A stretch of DNA of 64,000 bases from Siniperca chuatsi (GCF_020085105.1 NC_058058.1:7299175-7363174); one strand, 5' to 3'; numbered from the stretch's first letter, positions 11,746-24,270 are shown. A program made the numbers and translations. Notes: a model not told the origin generated them from the sequence alone.

Positions 11746-13479
11746 ATTTACCAATATTAATTTTGCATGAAAACTGAAAGAACTGAAAACATTTAAGCAG
11801 AAGCTGACGGTTATTTGCTTCCTCTGAGCTGCAATCTTCAAGTCTCTTTTTCACAACACTTATAAAATAATTAATGCAACATACTGTACAGTCAAGATGA
11901 CGGGATGATATAAAAAAGAGTCCTTTTCTTTTTCACTTTGAGCCGAGGCTTGACCGCAAGCTGTTCAATGTTTAATTAACTCTCACAGACTTGACGTGGG
12001 GAGGAGGCAAAATCTTCAAAGAATATGACCACTGCTTTGTGAAACATCAAATCCAGCTCCAGATCCTATTGTGCAGAGTTTGCTCATAGTTGACCTCACC
12101 TTCTGTTGGGATATCCTGTTGAAAGACACGGCGGGCTCAGACCGCCCAGACAAAGAGGATTTCCCTCCAGGAAACTCTGAGCCGTCAGTGGGAGATGCTG
12201 CTGCTGATGCTGTTGTCATGTGTCTGATCTGTTACTTATAAAGACCCAGGCCTGAAAAGGATGCATGGAGAGATTTGTTGTTGTTTTTTTCTTCTTCGTA
12301 TGTTTGGCTGAAAATCTGTCAGCCCCATGGAGAGGCTCCTATTGTTGCTTCCAAAGTGACATACATTCTTTCATTTAACACACAAACATCAATTTGTCTT
12401 TGACAGCAAATGTTTCCCAGACTCACACACGCACAATCCATTTGGATCTGCTTAAAACCTACAGTTAGGATCAACCTAAATGAATCAGAGATGGTATTTA
12501 TTTCTCTTATGTGGAGAATGCTAACCAGGAGTTTTCATCTTAATTGGGAGTGGAACCGTGTCTGCTGCCTCTGGTGGTGCCTGAATGTTGGCAGGTTTAA
12601 TGCTGGTATGTGGTAATTGCATAACGCCCCGTCCATCTCAGTTTACTGCAGGATCATCTCACATGTACACTAAATTATTTTCTTATTATGTGATGTCTGA
12701 GTGGATCCTTGAACAGATTGTGGCTGTGTTAGTAAAATATTAGCTGGCAGGTAGTCAGCGGAGAAATGAGAAGCTAAACATCCTCAAGTATCGGTGCTGT
12801 TCTTTTACTGATGATTTGCAACTGTAGGTAAAAATACATTTCTTTGCTTTAAAATATATTTGAGTAAATAAAAATACATGATCTGTCCCCAAGTCAAGAA
12901 ATAAATGTATTGCAAAACAACTTTTTTGCACACTTTTACTTCTATGTACTTGTACTTGAGTAGTTTATGTTTTATAAAGTCATGTGTGTGTTGTAAAGTT
13001 AGATGTTTAAAAATAAAATTCGGTTTTGGGAGTTTTTCTTTGGAAACAACATGGATCTCATTTTCATAGTTTTTGCCATCATTCCTATTAGTTATATTAC
13101 CATATAACTCACCAATATCAATGCTGAGATCTGGAGATGCAGTGACCTGCTATAATGGAGTCAATCAGTGAATCAGGACAAGCAACATGAGCATAAGCCG
13201 ATCAGACAGATTGTAAACAAATCCACAGTTAAAACGAAAAGCTAAATAATTAATTTGGAAGTGAAAACAAAGCTGAATGTTGCAATAATTACCCAACCTG
13301 TCTGATGCAAATGTCTAGTAAATTTTGCAGCTCAACTTTATGGTTTGACTTACTTCTTTGACGTACTGGGCTCACCAGAGTTTTGGGGACAATGCAGTGA
13401 TTACAACAGACATTTTTATCTTTGTTTTCACTTTTTCAATGCAAAATACTGTAATAACATGAAAATAAGACCAGGTTGA
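11746..13479. other. Intergenic sequence, no gene seen
   Basis: Unique AT-rich sequence. Around 12,830-12,975 there are GTACTTGTACTTGAGTAG-type words that may be a decayed piece of the element found at 1752-2539. Confidence 0.4.
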
Positions 13480-13560
13480 GGTGTTGTGGTGGTAGTTAAA
13501 ATGCATACCATATTGCAACGTCACCGGTTCGATTCTGCTGCATATCATTCCCCCCTTAGA
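13480..13560 (+). repeat. tRNA-derived SINE remnant
   Basis: CACCGGTTCGATTCTGC contains a good RNA polymerase III B-box (GGTTCGATTCT). It is followed by GCATATCATTCCCCCC, a context typical of fish SINEs. The upstream A-box is decayed, and the sequence does not fold as a complete tRNA. Confidence 0.45.
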
Positions 13561-14879
13561 ATTCCTCTTAAAATAATCTGTCCCTTAGATTTTATGAAGT
13601 TGTGAAGATCACATCTCACAGTGCTTTCAAGGTAACTTTTATTCCACATTTTAAAGGCAACACATCCTCGTAGCTAAATGACAGAATAAGTCAATTGTCA
13701 GTGAGGATGAGCTGGGACAGATATACTTTGCACAAATTCTTTAAAGTGGTAATCAGAAATTCTTGTTTTGTTTGTGTTTATTTTTTTTAATTAGTTGCTT
13801 TTGTTCCATTTTATCTGTTGACATAGTTTAAGTATCTGTTAAGCAAGATTCAGTTAAGTTTCTTGTCTGTATAGTTATGATCGCTCCACCATTGCATTCT
13901 AACTATCAATCATTTCTTCTGTGTTCCCCACACATTCCTGCTGTTGCTGCGGTATAACCTAAATGCATCACTTCCTGCACACCAGATGATTAGGTGGAAT
14001 CAATGTGATGCATCAGTCAGTAGCAAAATGTTTATCTATGTAAAATGTCTTATTTAAGTTATACAGACAAATAAGTCACTTTGAATAATTTCGTGCTGTT
14101 GGTCTCTGACATTTCTGTTTAACCCAAAGGTTACAGCCAAATTAATGGTTTAATAGAAGACTCAAACTTAGGCACCATCCATAAACGGTTAAAGGGGGGG
14201 TTGAGGAGTGTGGAGGGGGTTTGTCCACTTCCAGCCATCAGATCACTGAAAAGCTGAGGTGACGGCGTCCCAGTGGGAGACGAACCTGGAGAGCTGTTCG
14301 CCTGAGAGCTGGGTCACACCACGACTATCAAAGTGTCATTTTTCAGGGTCAACAGACATATATGTATGTGATCCCTCCTATACTTCCCTTCCCTTTCATT
14401 TCCTTTTCTTTCATTTCCTTCTCTTTTCTTATATTTCTCTCCTTTCCTTTCCACCAGTGTCTTCCCTTTCCTTCTCTTTCTCTCTTAACTGACTACATGC
14501 ACATGCAGCTTAAACATATGGTAAAACATGATTAATTAACTCTAATTCTGAATAAATGTATCTCTTATTAACTGTTAAACAGTATTACAGTAACTGCACT
14601 TTGTCCAAGTGATTGGGATTAGCATTATTTAAAATCATGTATTTCTGTATGAACAACAGTTTTTTTTTTACTGAATGTTTTTCTCTTAATAATAAATAAA
14701 ACAAAAACACTAAACAAAGAATGTCATATTCCTGCACACTGTACAGCAATCTGTGTTTTTTGTCTTGTCTGCTGTAATCTTCACACTCTGCAGGTCGTCT
14801 TTCTTCATCAATTAGGAAATGTGTTGGCATCGCAGGCAAAGGGTTGAGTAATGCTGATGATGTCATTGATGCAACTCAC
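13561..14879. other. Intergenic sequence, no gene seen
   Basis: AT-rich sequence with a pyrimidine-rich TTTCCTTT tract at about 14,385-14,485. No gene signal. Confidence 0.4.
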
Positions 14880-15480
14880 AGCTTACAAATCACAACAAAA
14901 TCATAAATCATCTCACAGATGTCTCCCTCATTCGATTAGCACAGTGTCCATATGGCTCACTGTAGTATATCAATCAGCAGAATATCCCAGCCGCTTGCTG
15001 GCCTCTCTTCCACTGAGACAGGCCTTAATGGAGAACACGCAGTAATACATAAACTCCTCAGGTTTTACACTTTGAAAATGTCTGTTGATATTGTCATGTT
15101 GCCAGAGCTGTTATTTTCATCACCACAGACTGTCATGTTTTATTTGTTTATTGTGTTGGCCAGGGTTTTTTTTTGGTGACACTTGTTCTATTTGCCCCCA
15201 TTTTTTATTTTTATGAGAATCCAATTTGCAGACAAATCCATTTGCATTTCCTGTAAAGTGAAGCTCTTAGCGACTGCTCAAAGCCTGATCTTCCAGGACT
15301 CTAAAGGTGGCAGGAGGTTATGATAATTTCACACACAATAAGGCTGCTGCTGTGAGCCTTATAACATAAGCAGGCCTCAATGCTCCCTCTCTGCATATCA
15401 AAAACACAACCTTTATACATCGCACAACTGAACACATCTCATCCCTCTTCTGAAGACTCATCCGACCATTATAGTTTTGA
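14880..15480. other. Candidate conserved non-coding sequence
   Basis: A repeat-free, balanced-composition stretch carrying words such as CATTCGATTAGCACAG, CCATTTGCATTTCC (octamer-like) and AAGGCTGCTGCTGTGAGCC. It looks like vertebrate regulatory DNA rather than decayed repeat. No direct proof is available from the sequence alone. Confidence 0.25.
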
Positions 15481-15979
15481 AAAAGATGAAATCATGCAAA
15501 AATTAATTAAGGGATTCCAAGCTGCAGATATGAGCTCTGTGCACTAATTATCGTACTGTTGTAAATGTATTCCATCGTGTTTCAAGTTCACTCCATTGAT
15601 TTCAGCATTGTTCCCTCTTAACAACATTTCTTTTATGTCTGTCAGACCTCATGCATTAGTCTGTGGGTCTCATTTACATTCAGGTCGAAAGCTCCACAAA
15701 TGACACGATAAACCCTTTGAAGTAGGTGAATATGATTTATTCATTTTAGTTTACCTTTTTTTATAACCAGGCTGTCTTATTGAATTCAAGAATATCTTTT
15801 TTAAGGGAAGTCTGGTCAAATATATCAGCTCAGCACAAACATAAAATTTACAAAGAGACAACATATGTCAGTAAAAGACACAAACAGAAAGTTTTCTGTA
15901 TAAGGGTTCAAATAGGTAGAAATATCATTTACTGTAAAGCAGCAGCAGGATCAGAGACTCTTTAAATCTGGATTAAACA
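15481..15979. other. Intergenic sequence, no gene seen
   Basis: AT-rich sequence without a recognisable feature. Confidence 0.4.
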
Positions 15980-16090
15980 AGCAAGCCATCAAGTTTTATA
16001 TAGCGCTTTTCAAAACGGAAATTACAAAGTGCTTTACAGGAAGAAGAAAGAGGAAATGAGAGGTAGAGGTGAGAAAGCACTAAATAAAAC
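15980..16090. repeat. Fragment of a fish interspersed repeat
   Basis: TTTTATATAGCGCTTTTC followed by ACAAAGTGCTTTACAG is a word pair typical of fish SINE/LINE tails. A shorter related motif (ACAAAGTGCTTCACAG) lies near 21,621. Confidence 0.4.
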
Positions 16091-16223
16091 AAGGAGAAAT
16101 AAGACGGTGTAGTCCCTCATTCGTCCAGGAGTGTTCTATCGTAGAAAAGGTTTCAGTCGTCTTGATTCTGAAAACAGTGCCCAGATGACTACGACTGAAA
16201 CCTTTTCTACAAGGAGAAATAAG
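16091..16223. mobile_element. Hairpin insertion with 13-bp direct flanking repeats
   Basis: AAGGAGAAATAAG occurs at 16,091-16,103 and again at 16,211-16,223, bracketing about 107 bases. Inside, GTAGAAAAGGTTTCAGTCGT (16,141-16,160) is perfectly complementary to 16,191-16,210 across a 30-base loop. The flanking repeats look like a target-site duplication, and the hairpin forms the right end of the insert. Confidence 0.65.
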
Positions 16224-17215
16224 TTTAGAAAAGATGTGCACTCATTTGGCTTTGCTGGAAGCTGCAAACAATTTTAAACAAAGCTACCACTACCAAAGCT
16301 AAACTACCTCTATTTTTAAGTCAGAAACATACATCAAACTTGAACTCACCAATACTATATTTTTAAAAATGACTGACTGCTCAATTCAGAACCAGCACCA
16401 ACCTGTAAAATAACAATGCACGCATGTATTTTACAGGCCTACTGTATAGCCTATGATAGACGAACAATAAATCCTTAATTTCCTTAATTTCTGGCTTTTC
16501 TGAATATAATTTCTACACAAGCTTTGAGCAGTTTACTTTTGTTTGCCATGATTTTTTATTTTTTGAAAACCTAGTCATGCAAACTGGTATTAGATAATTA
16601 TGTCAGATGTTGGCTAAAGTTATTAAACGTTGTTTTTACTGCTAATTGTTTAGCTGCTATTAGCCAAACATTGTTTTCTTTGCTGTACCGTTTCTATTTG
16701 CTGTTGCACTAATTCAGTTTCACGACAGGAGTCAATCCATCTTAATCCATGATCATTAAAAACCTATGATCAGAACCTGAGAAGTTATATAGTCAGTCAG
16801 TGACAAAATTTTGTCATTTCTAATATTTCTCAATATATTAATTTTTCATTGGCACGATTAGCACTTTCTTTCCCTTTACAGTATCCTGTTTCTGTTTGCT
16901 GTTGTAATGATGTATTTTCAACAAAGGGTTGGTTCAGGTTTCATCTTCAAAGTTTTACGTTCTTTTCTATCTTCTTAGAATTACAATAGTGGACCACAAA
17001 AAGGGTCGGAAGATAAATTTGAAGAGTCACGAGAATGGAAGTTTGGGTTTGGTATGGTTTGGTTTGGTTTTTTGGACTTTTATGTGAAGCTTTTCTCTAA
17101 GCTCTTTTCTTGTGAAATATCGCATAATTTTACATCTTTGGACCAGTAAAAAAATCTCAATTGAAACAATCTAATAAGGGAAAAATACAGTTTAGAGTTT
17201 CACTTTTTCTCAAAC
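16224..17215. other. Intergenic sequence, no gene seen
   Basis: AT-rich sequence; no gene or clear element. Confidence 0.4.
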
Positions 17216-17345
17216 CGACTTACATTTTTCATCAGGAGCAACTTGGGGAGTGTCTTCAGTGTCTTGCTCAAGGACAGCTATTGTATGTGTGGACAGGAGG
17301 AGGCAGGAATCGAACCACCAACCCTGTAATTATTGGCCGATCCTC
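17216..17345 (-). repeat. tRNA-like SINE remnant
   Basis: GTCTTGCTCAAGGACA followed by GGCAGGAATCGAACCACC is a common teleost repeat signature. On the minus strand the latter reads as a B-box (GGTTCGATTCC). It is decayed and does not form a full tRNA. Confidence 0.45.
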
Positions 17346-18291
17346 CAACTAAACTAATCTACAACCACCAACTCTTTGGCTTAACCTTTCAAATTTGAAA
17401 ATCTCAGACTTTGGTGACTCCTAGTGGTACTATCAAAAAAGACGCCCTGGCAATCAGCAATGCACATTGCTAACCACCTCTCTTCCCCGAACAGATTCAG
17501 ACCCTGGGATACTGAGAATGAATGAATACCATATATACTGTAGCCTGCACACATTTTCACTGGGATTGTCTCATTTTTCTACAAAAAAAAAAACCCCACC
17601 AAATCATCAGACTAATGTTAAAGATGCTGTAATCACATAAAATTTTTACACATTGCAGCTTTGGGTCACAAGCAAAAAAGAGAATGGGAACTACTGATTA
17701 AAAAATGTATAAATGATAGAGTGGTATGTTGTCCATATTTTCAGAGACGTATTCATGTATACATCTGCGATTCTCTGATTGGGTTTGAACATCATTAATA
17801 ACTCAATAATACAACAAAAGCTGCCATTCACTTCCATCTGAATTCACTGGTGGATCTTCACTCGTTTCGGATTGAATGGCTGATGTATACGCCTCATTGT
17901 TAACTGAGTGTTGTCTGGTGGGTACTTGAAAATGCATTAACCTACAAACCAGGGGGAATAAGCCAGAGAGGATCCGTGTAAAACCAGTGAACCCATTAAA
18001 AGGCCTGATCAGAGCGCTCTGTTTATGAGTGTCTCCACTTCATCCTAATGTAGCTTTTAGATGATGCTAATAGATCACAGGCCATTGTGATCAGACAAGG
18101 TAATGGACCTTTGTCACAGCTTGCTGAGTATGGCTTCAGGGCTACACACACACACACACACACACACGCACGTTTAGACACTCACGTATTCACATGCACA
18201 GACAGACACAGAAAAACATCTGCATACAAAAGAAACACACATAAACATGAGCAGACATGCACACACAAACACACACTCTCAACCCCCCCTC

Positions 18292-18323
<32 letters not shown>

Positions 18324-18614
18324 CAATGACCCTAATTAATAACGATTAGTCCTCTCTCAAACACACTTGCAAAATGTGCAAATGGAACAATAAATATAGC
18401 TCTTAAACATGGCTTTTACAAGTGAGCTGAAACAATCTCTACTAATCATTAGTAAACATCGCCCCGATTTGTCATTATTACCCTGTGATGCGTGGAAAGG
18501 CAGATAAACCGGGGTCAGGTCTGGCACGGCATGCAGCTCGTCAAAGTTTAAAGTGAGAATCAAACAGCTCTGAAAGTCCAAATACAAACTCTGACCAGAC
18601 AGAGAAAAATCAGT
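17346..18614. other. Intergenic sequence with two CA microsatellites
   Basis: (CA)n runs lie at about 18,143-18,168 and about 18,292-18,319. The CA-rich stretch between them carries many CACACA and ACACAG words. A repeat-free segment at about 17,960-18,115 could be regulatory. The threonine/histidine-rich open frame here is repeat-derived. Confidence 0.5.
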
Positions 18615-19863
18615 TTAGTCCTTTTACTCGAGTACTGTACTGTTCTGACAGCTAAAGGTACTAGTTACTTTGCAGCTTAAGATTTTAAATACAAAAGATG
18701 CGATTACCTTGCAAAATATAATACATTGTCAAAGATTAAACTACCCAAAAGTATATAAAGTGGTTAATGTTGCTCCTCCATGAGAACTTGCAACATTACA
18801 ATGTATCAATACCAGTAATACAATAATACAACATAGTATGGCATGCTGCTCAGGAAAGTATTATTGAGAAAATCGAATGGTAAACTGAGAATATGACGTG
18901 AAAGTCCAAGAATGTTGAATGACACTGAATATGCCGAATGGACAAATCTTGTGTGTACATGTTAACGAGTTTTCTGCCGTGAGTCAGCCTTCACTGACAA
19001 ACATAACATAAGCTCTTTCTTATCTAAGATGAAAAGGATTTTTTTTAGAGGATCAGAATCAATACAACCAGAGAGAGAGAGACTCTTTAATCCACACATT
19101 CCTCTTCCTTATCAAAACCTGACGCCTACATTACCCACAATGCAACTCCGACACACACTGAAATCTACGTCAGTTTGGGCGCAGATTCAGGTGTGTTATG
19201 CTAGTAGCAGTTAATGCTAATGAGCTGCTAGCCTCAAGCAGAGACGAGGAGCAGGCTACAGAGGTTGGCTAAACTCACTTCTCTCTAGACTTTTTCTATC
19301 TTCATTTTCAAACTTATAGTCTTCAGCCCCAACAGACACTGACTCAAGTGACATCACTTGAGGAAATTTATCAGTCTTCACACAGCTCCCTCTGGAGCCA
19401 CAAAAGACTTCATAGACTTAAAAAAAGTGAAGTTCCCCTTTAAGCATTTCCCTCTTCAGAGTTTGCCTTATTACTAGTAAGTATTACTGTAACTAACTAA
19501 CTAACTTCATCATTACATGAAGATTGTTGACACCATATTTCTAACTGACTCGCTCGCAGATATACGGAAGCTACCTGTAACCTGTGTGGTAGACTACAAT
19601 GTCATTCAGATATATTTTTGCATACATTTTTCTTATAATTAATTATTTTAACAGCATGCCATCATATGGGCATATATATAACACTCTGAAAGGGCTGAGT
19701 ACTTTTACTTTTGATACTCTAAGCAAATTTGCTGTTAATACTTCAGCACATCTACACAAGTTAAATTTTGAAGGCAGGACTTTCACTTGTAACCGAGTAT
19801 TTTTACATTATAGTATTGCTACTTTTACTTGAGTAAAAGATCTGTATACTTCTTCCATCCCTG
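18615..19863. mobile_element. Second copy of the GAGTAAA/ACTTTTACT TIR element, with internal insertion
   Basis: TTTTACTCGAGTACTGTAC at the left, and TACTTTTACTTGAGTAAAAG ... CTTCTTCCATCCCTGG at the right, match the ends of the element at 1752-2539. The two halves are separated by unrelated sequence, including a segment at about 19,260-19,445 ending GTGAAGTTCCCCTTTAAG that is itself repeat-like. Boundaries are approximate. Confidence 0.5.
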
Positions 19864-20439
19864 GTTTTATCATCATTGTGAAACTGAACAGACTGACAAT
19901 ATGAACTATAAAATCAGTTGGTTTCCACATGTCAACAATTGGTTGTAAATGTCAAACACATGCATTTTCTGTGCTACTTATTCTACATGTAAAACTCAAA
20001 ACTGCTAATTTTACTGGAGATGCTGTTGAGTTGATTTTTTCGTTTGTTTGTTGGTGAAATTATTGTTTCAAGAATGAATTTATATGCATTTACATGCACA
20101 ATGTTTCACTTTAGTTTAGTCTGGATTTAGGCTGGAGTGGAACAAAATCAGAATCTGGGGTTTGGGGTGCCCATGTGGGTTCACAGGATACTTTTAAAGG
20201 GATCATAATATGAATAAGGAGATTAAAGAACATTTCTTATTTTTCATGTTTAACGTCATCCCCATTTGTTCCAAATTTCCCCTTTGAGAGTACTTTCATC
20301 TGCTTTTATGAAATATTGAATGGTTTTCAGGCTCCAGGCCTCCTTTGATCTCTTAAAAGTCATCCAAACTCCACCAATCCACATTACGCAGCCTGAGACA
20401 AGGAGCTGCAAAACATTCATCGTCATTGCTGTATGTTTT
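19864..20439. other. Intergenic sequence, no gene seen
   Basis: AT-rich sequence without a recognisable feature. Confidence 0.4.
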
Positions 20440-20660
20440 ATGAATTAGTCAGTTAATTAAGTAGGCAATCAACAGAAAATTAAGTGGCAGCATTTCATTA
20501 ATAATTTGTTATATGTAAATAATTTTGCTGCCCAGCTTCTCAAACATTAAACTGTGTTGCTTTTTTATGTTTTTTATCATTATAAACTGAATATCTTTGG
20601 ATTTTTGACTGCTGGTCAGGCTAAACAAGCAATTTGAAGATGTCACCTTGGGCTGAAATG
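20440..20660 (-). mobile_element. Fragment of the CAAGCAATTTGAAGA short element
   Basis: It shares AGTTAATTAAGTAGGCAATC, CCAGCTTCTCA, GAATATCTTTGGATTTTTG and CAAGCAATTTGAAGATGTC with the copies near 6.1, 30.1 and 62.8 kb. Confidence 0.55.
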
Positions 20661-21546
20661 AATAGTTCACCTTCTTTGAGTAGTAAAAATGCAGCTTTGA
20701 CCCAAATACTAGTTGCTGTGTCACTCTAAAATAATTCCGTTGTCTTTCCCCCAAAATCACGTCCTCCATCAGTGACCCGACCATCAGAGCATCACTTCTG
20801 ACAAACAGCTTATTGTTTTAGCCCAGAGAGACAAAGAGAGAGAGCAGAGAGGGTGGTGATAGTGGTGATAATAGGGGACATAAAAAAAATAATGATTAGC
20901 CTACTATGTAAATGGCAATTAAAGGACACTTAGTGCTGCAGGCGTTGTCCTTGCATTTCACGGTTGGTTTTGATAGGAACACACCCAGCTGCTGAGAGCC
21001 TCTGGCCTCTGACATTCATTTGTCAAAATGAGGTGGGGGGGGGGGGATCTGGCCCTATGCATTAAATCAATTAAGTGTAATGAAAAAGTGAAGTGATCAG
21101 AGTGATTAGTCCACAAATGAGAATCACTGCAAACATTAGCCTACTTTCCTAGCCTGTCCAAAACCAAAACTTTTGAGCCCACTCCACACATCCTGAACAA
21201 AACACTGATAAATGATGGAAATGGTCAACAGAGTGCTGTGGTGTGCTGCTGAAAATGAGCATCATTAGTTTTACTTTGACTCAAAGAGCTCTCAGTCTAA
21301 TCGAAGGGTGGCTGTGTGAACATGCTGCTGTTCTGTTAAAGGATCGGAGATGACGAGGGTGAGGAAGAGAGGAACAAGAAGAGAGAGGAAAAGACAACAA
21401 GCAGGTCTCATTGGTTTATCTCTTCAAACACTCACAGAGGCCAACTGGAGATGATTTGCATAGAAGCGCACTGCCACCTAGTGAGAGTTTATATGCAGAA
21501 CCACAGACTCATCAGGTTTACATTTTACTACTTACTCATTACTGGA
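20661..21546. other. Intergenic sequence, no gene seen
   Basis: About 20,890-21,020 is repeat-free with TAAATGGCAATTAAAGG-type words and may be regulatory. No gene is supported. Confidence 0.35.
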
Positions 21547-21553
21547 TAATAAC

Positions 21554-21599
<46 letters not shown>
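21547..21599. repeat. (AAT)n microsatellite
   Basis: About 17 units of ATA/AAT with one early interruption (ATAACAATAAT). Confidence 0.95.
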
Positions 21600-21600
<1 letters not shown>

Positions 21601-22014
21601 TAAAACTAATTTTTCAAGTAACAAAGTGCTTCACAGGAGAACAGACAAAAACACGCCAGAACAATTAAATAAAATAAATGATTGGGTCAATACAAAGAAG
21701 GAGAGGTTTGATCCATAAAGATCACACAAATTAATCAAAAAAAGTTAGAAGACACAGCTCATAGAAAGACAAATTAATGCAGAAATGCAAATTAACAAAA
21801 AATTAGAAAGTTGAGAGCTTGGAGGACCTGGCAGCAAATGCACAATCTCTTTGTGTGTAGTGTAGTGTACTCTTTTCTTGTGCTCAGTATCATCTACTTT
21901 ATCTAAACTTAGAGGCCTTTTCAAGTAGGAAACACTTCACTCTCCAGAAACAGTCAAATGAAGAAGAACCTTGAGAATTAACAAAAAGTGTCCGTATACC
22001 CGTATAAAGATATG
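21600..22014. other. Intergenic sequence, no gene seen
   Basis: AT-rich; probably decayed repeat next to the microsatellite. Confidence 0.4.
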
Positions 22015-22565
22015 CAGCCATGCTATACAGATAGTTTGGGTTTTATTTGTCCACGTTTTGAGATAGCCTGAGTTTTTTGCCTCCACCCCAATACAATGGA
22101 GGTGAATGGATTTTCTTTTGTGGTGTACTGAAAAAGTACATTTGAATAATTCAACAGCAACGTGTCTCTCCAGAAGCAAAAGTCCTGGTTACTCTGGATA
22201 GTCCACAGAACACACTGTCAACAGTTTTCTGTTAGTTAGTAACTTTATTGTTGTCCAAATTGTGCAAAATTGTCTTTGTCCTCACTTATAAGCATTAAAA
22301 ACAATAAAAGACAACTGAGGACAAACAGCAGGAACGCAGCAGGACCATCAGTGGGACTATTTCTTCAGTAGAAGGTTCTTCTTCTTGAAAATTGTTCAAA
22401 ATTTTGTTGATTTTTACTGCTTTGAGCACCACAAAAGTCCATTTACCTCCATTTTATTTGTGTGGAAGCAGAAATCTCAAAACCAAACCTGCATGGCCAG
22501 ATACCACTATAAGGGTAAGTTTCAACATTTTTGTTTTATGATTTGGGTGAACCACCCCTTTAAGC
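22015..22565. repeat. Interspersed repeat (AATTCAACAGCAACGTGTCTC family)
   Basis: TTCAACAGCAACGTGTCTCTCC, then GGTTACTCTGGATAGTCCACAG, parallels copies at 43,225-43,370 and 48,750-49,080. The right end, GATTTGGGTGAACCACCCCTTTAA, is the inverted counterpart of AAAGGGACAGTTCACCCC near 48,752, so these are the two ends of one family. Non-coding. Confidence 0.5.
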
Positions 22566-22629
22566 TGTAACAGAAGGACTCCTCTGCATGTCAACACCCC
22601 ATCAAACTGGCCCTCAGACTTGACCTTTG

Positions 22630-22806
22630 GGTGAGACAGGAAAGTGGTCTTTCTTCCCACCAGTTTGCAGCTGGTAATGAAGTGGACTGAGCTCCTCCAG
22701 CAGCTCCTCTCTGATGAGCTCAGTGTGGACAAGAGCAGCGATCTGGACGTGAAGTCACAGTTCATTTCATTTTTCAGCGCCGATGAGATCTCAGCTGTTA
22801 TCTGAT
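22630..22806 (+). pseudogene. Possible decayed coding fragment, unidentified
   Basis: From the ATG at 22,678 the plus strand encodes 42 residues of protein-like composition (MKWTELLQQLLSDELS, then SQFISFFSADEISAVI) ending in TGA at 22,804-22,806. The frame extends upstream through about 14 more protein-like residues to an in-frame TGA, beyond which a similar texture continues. I recognise no family. It could be the last exon of a lost gene or a chance open frame; the region is otherwise repeat-free. Confidence 0.2.
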
Positions 22807-23330
22807 GAAACTGAACAACCATTACTAAGCGAATAAAGCTCTTTTGAGTGCTCCCTAACAGAAACCCAGCACGTCCTCCTCTTTGTCCGCCGTTTTGAAT
22901 TCACTGGCCCCCTCTCAACAAGATGATAGGAATAATCTCGCCAAGTGAGATTGACAGTTCATTTCAGAAATCAATATTTACAATTTACTTCTTTCAAAGT
23001 TCATTCTGGGAGAGGGCTCCATATTATCCACCTCCCAAATAAGCTGATCATATCTCCGCCGTCCCTGGAATGAGTTTCCTACCCAAAATGTGTCGTTTTT
23101 TTTCTCCTCCTCCCTCTCGCTCCCTCTCAGAAATCAATGTCTGCGTTTGTGCGCTTTAATCTGGCCTCTGATGACAGTAAATCTTTATCTGTTTCTGGGC
23201 GAGCAGCAGTGAGCGGCTGACACCATTTCCCATCAGAACAAAGAGCCAGGCCTGTGTGGACTCTGGGAGATACATGGGGCTCTAATGTGGCTGGACATGT
23301 TTCAGCAGGGCCATTAATCAGAGAGGGTGA
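22807..23330. other. Candidate conserved non-coding sequence
   Basis: Repeat-free and of unusually even composition for this region, with words such as GAAATCAATATTTACAATTTAC, AAATAAGCTGATCATATC and GGCCATTAATCAGAG. The texture is that of vertebrate regulatory DNA. No gene is seen. Confidence 0.25.
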
Positions 23331-23987
23331 CAGCCAGACCTGCTGTGGTTGTCTTCAGTCCAGAGAGCTGCACCTTTTCATCGGCCATACTCAGAAAATT
23401 GAGGAGTGCAGGGCAGGTGGATAGAGATCAAACCTCATGTTATCTCTGTCACAATAGGAGCCAAGATATTTCTATCTCAAAACTTGTGTTTTCACTAGAA
23501 GTTTTTACTCAAAGAAATATCCCTAACACACCAGAATTAGAAATGCACGGAGAAAAGAAGCCTCTTCATACTTTAGGCCCAACTCAAGTATTTAATAATA
23601 AAGCCAAGCTTTCAGTCACTTCATCGGGGCAAATGTTTGACAAAAGGTAATCTTAAAGCTTATAATAACTTCAGAAAGAGCACGTCTGTGCTTTTTCATG
23701 CAAGTACACATGGGACATGCAGTTCACAATTGTAGTTCAAAAGCTCCAGATACATATGAAGCTCCACAACACATCACAAAATTAATACAGAAAGAAATCA
23801 AGAAATCAAAGTAGTGGAAGTACACAGTAAGAAGAAATAAGAAGAAAAGAAATATTGCACAAACATCAGGAAAAGGTCATAATGCAATATCTACAATAAA
23901 GCTGGGTGTAATAGCATAATGGTCATATTAAAGCCCCTGTTTTTGAAATAAATTAAATAAATTTAATATATATGATAGTCAATGTTT
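23331..23987. other. Intergenic sequence, no gene seen
   Basis: No recognisable feature. The 107-codon open frame at 23,327-23,650 has no start context, domain or splice support. Confidence 0.35.
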
Positions 23988-24270
23988 AAACAAGACTAAG
24001 AGTCTACAGCCATGCTGAGGATGTACTTAGAAATAGGAAGCTAAATGCTAACATCAGCATGCTAATATCACAAACCACAATGCTAACATGCTAGCAGGTA
24101 ATGTTTACCATGTTAGATGTCTTAGTTTAGTATGCTAACATTTGCTAATTAGCACTAAATATAAAGTATGCTGAGGTTGGAATATAATTAGTTTTGCAGG
24201 TGTTCAGGTCATAAACCAAATTATTGGACAAATTAAAATTTCATGGCAATCCAGCCAATAGCTTTGTAAA
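23988..24270 (+). repeat. Interspersed repeat family E, copy 1 (partial)
   Basis: It begins CAAGACTAAGAGTCTACAGCC and runs through GCTAACATGCTAGCAGG, GCTAATTAGCACTAAA, CATAAACCAAATTATTGGAC and TTTCATGGCAATCCAGCCAATAG. The same ordered words occur in five other longer copies in the window. Non-coding. Confidence 0.65.

Noticed and set aside
13480..13560. Possible tRNA gene (good B-box)
   Set aside because: No complete cloverleaf or A-box at the right distance; listed as a SINE remnant instead.
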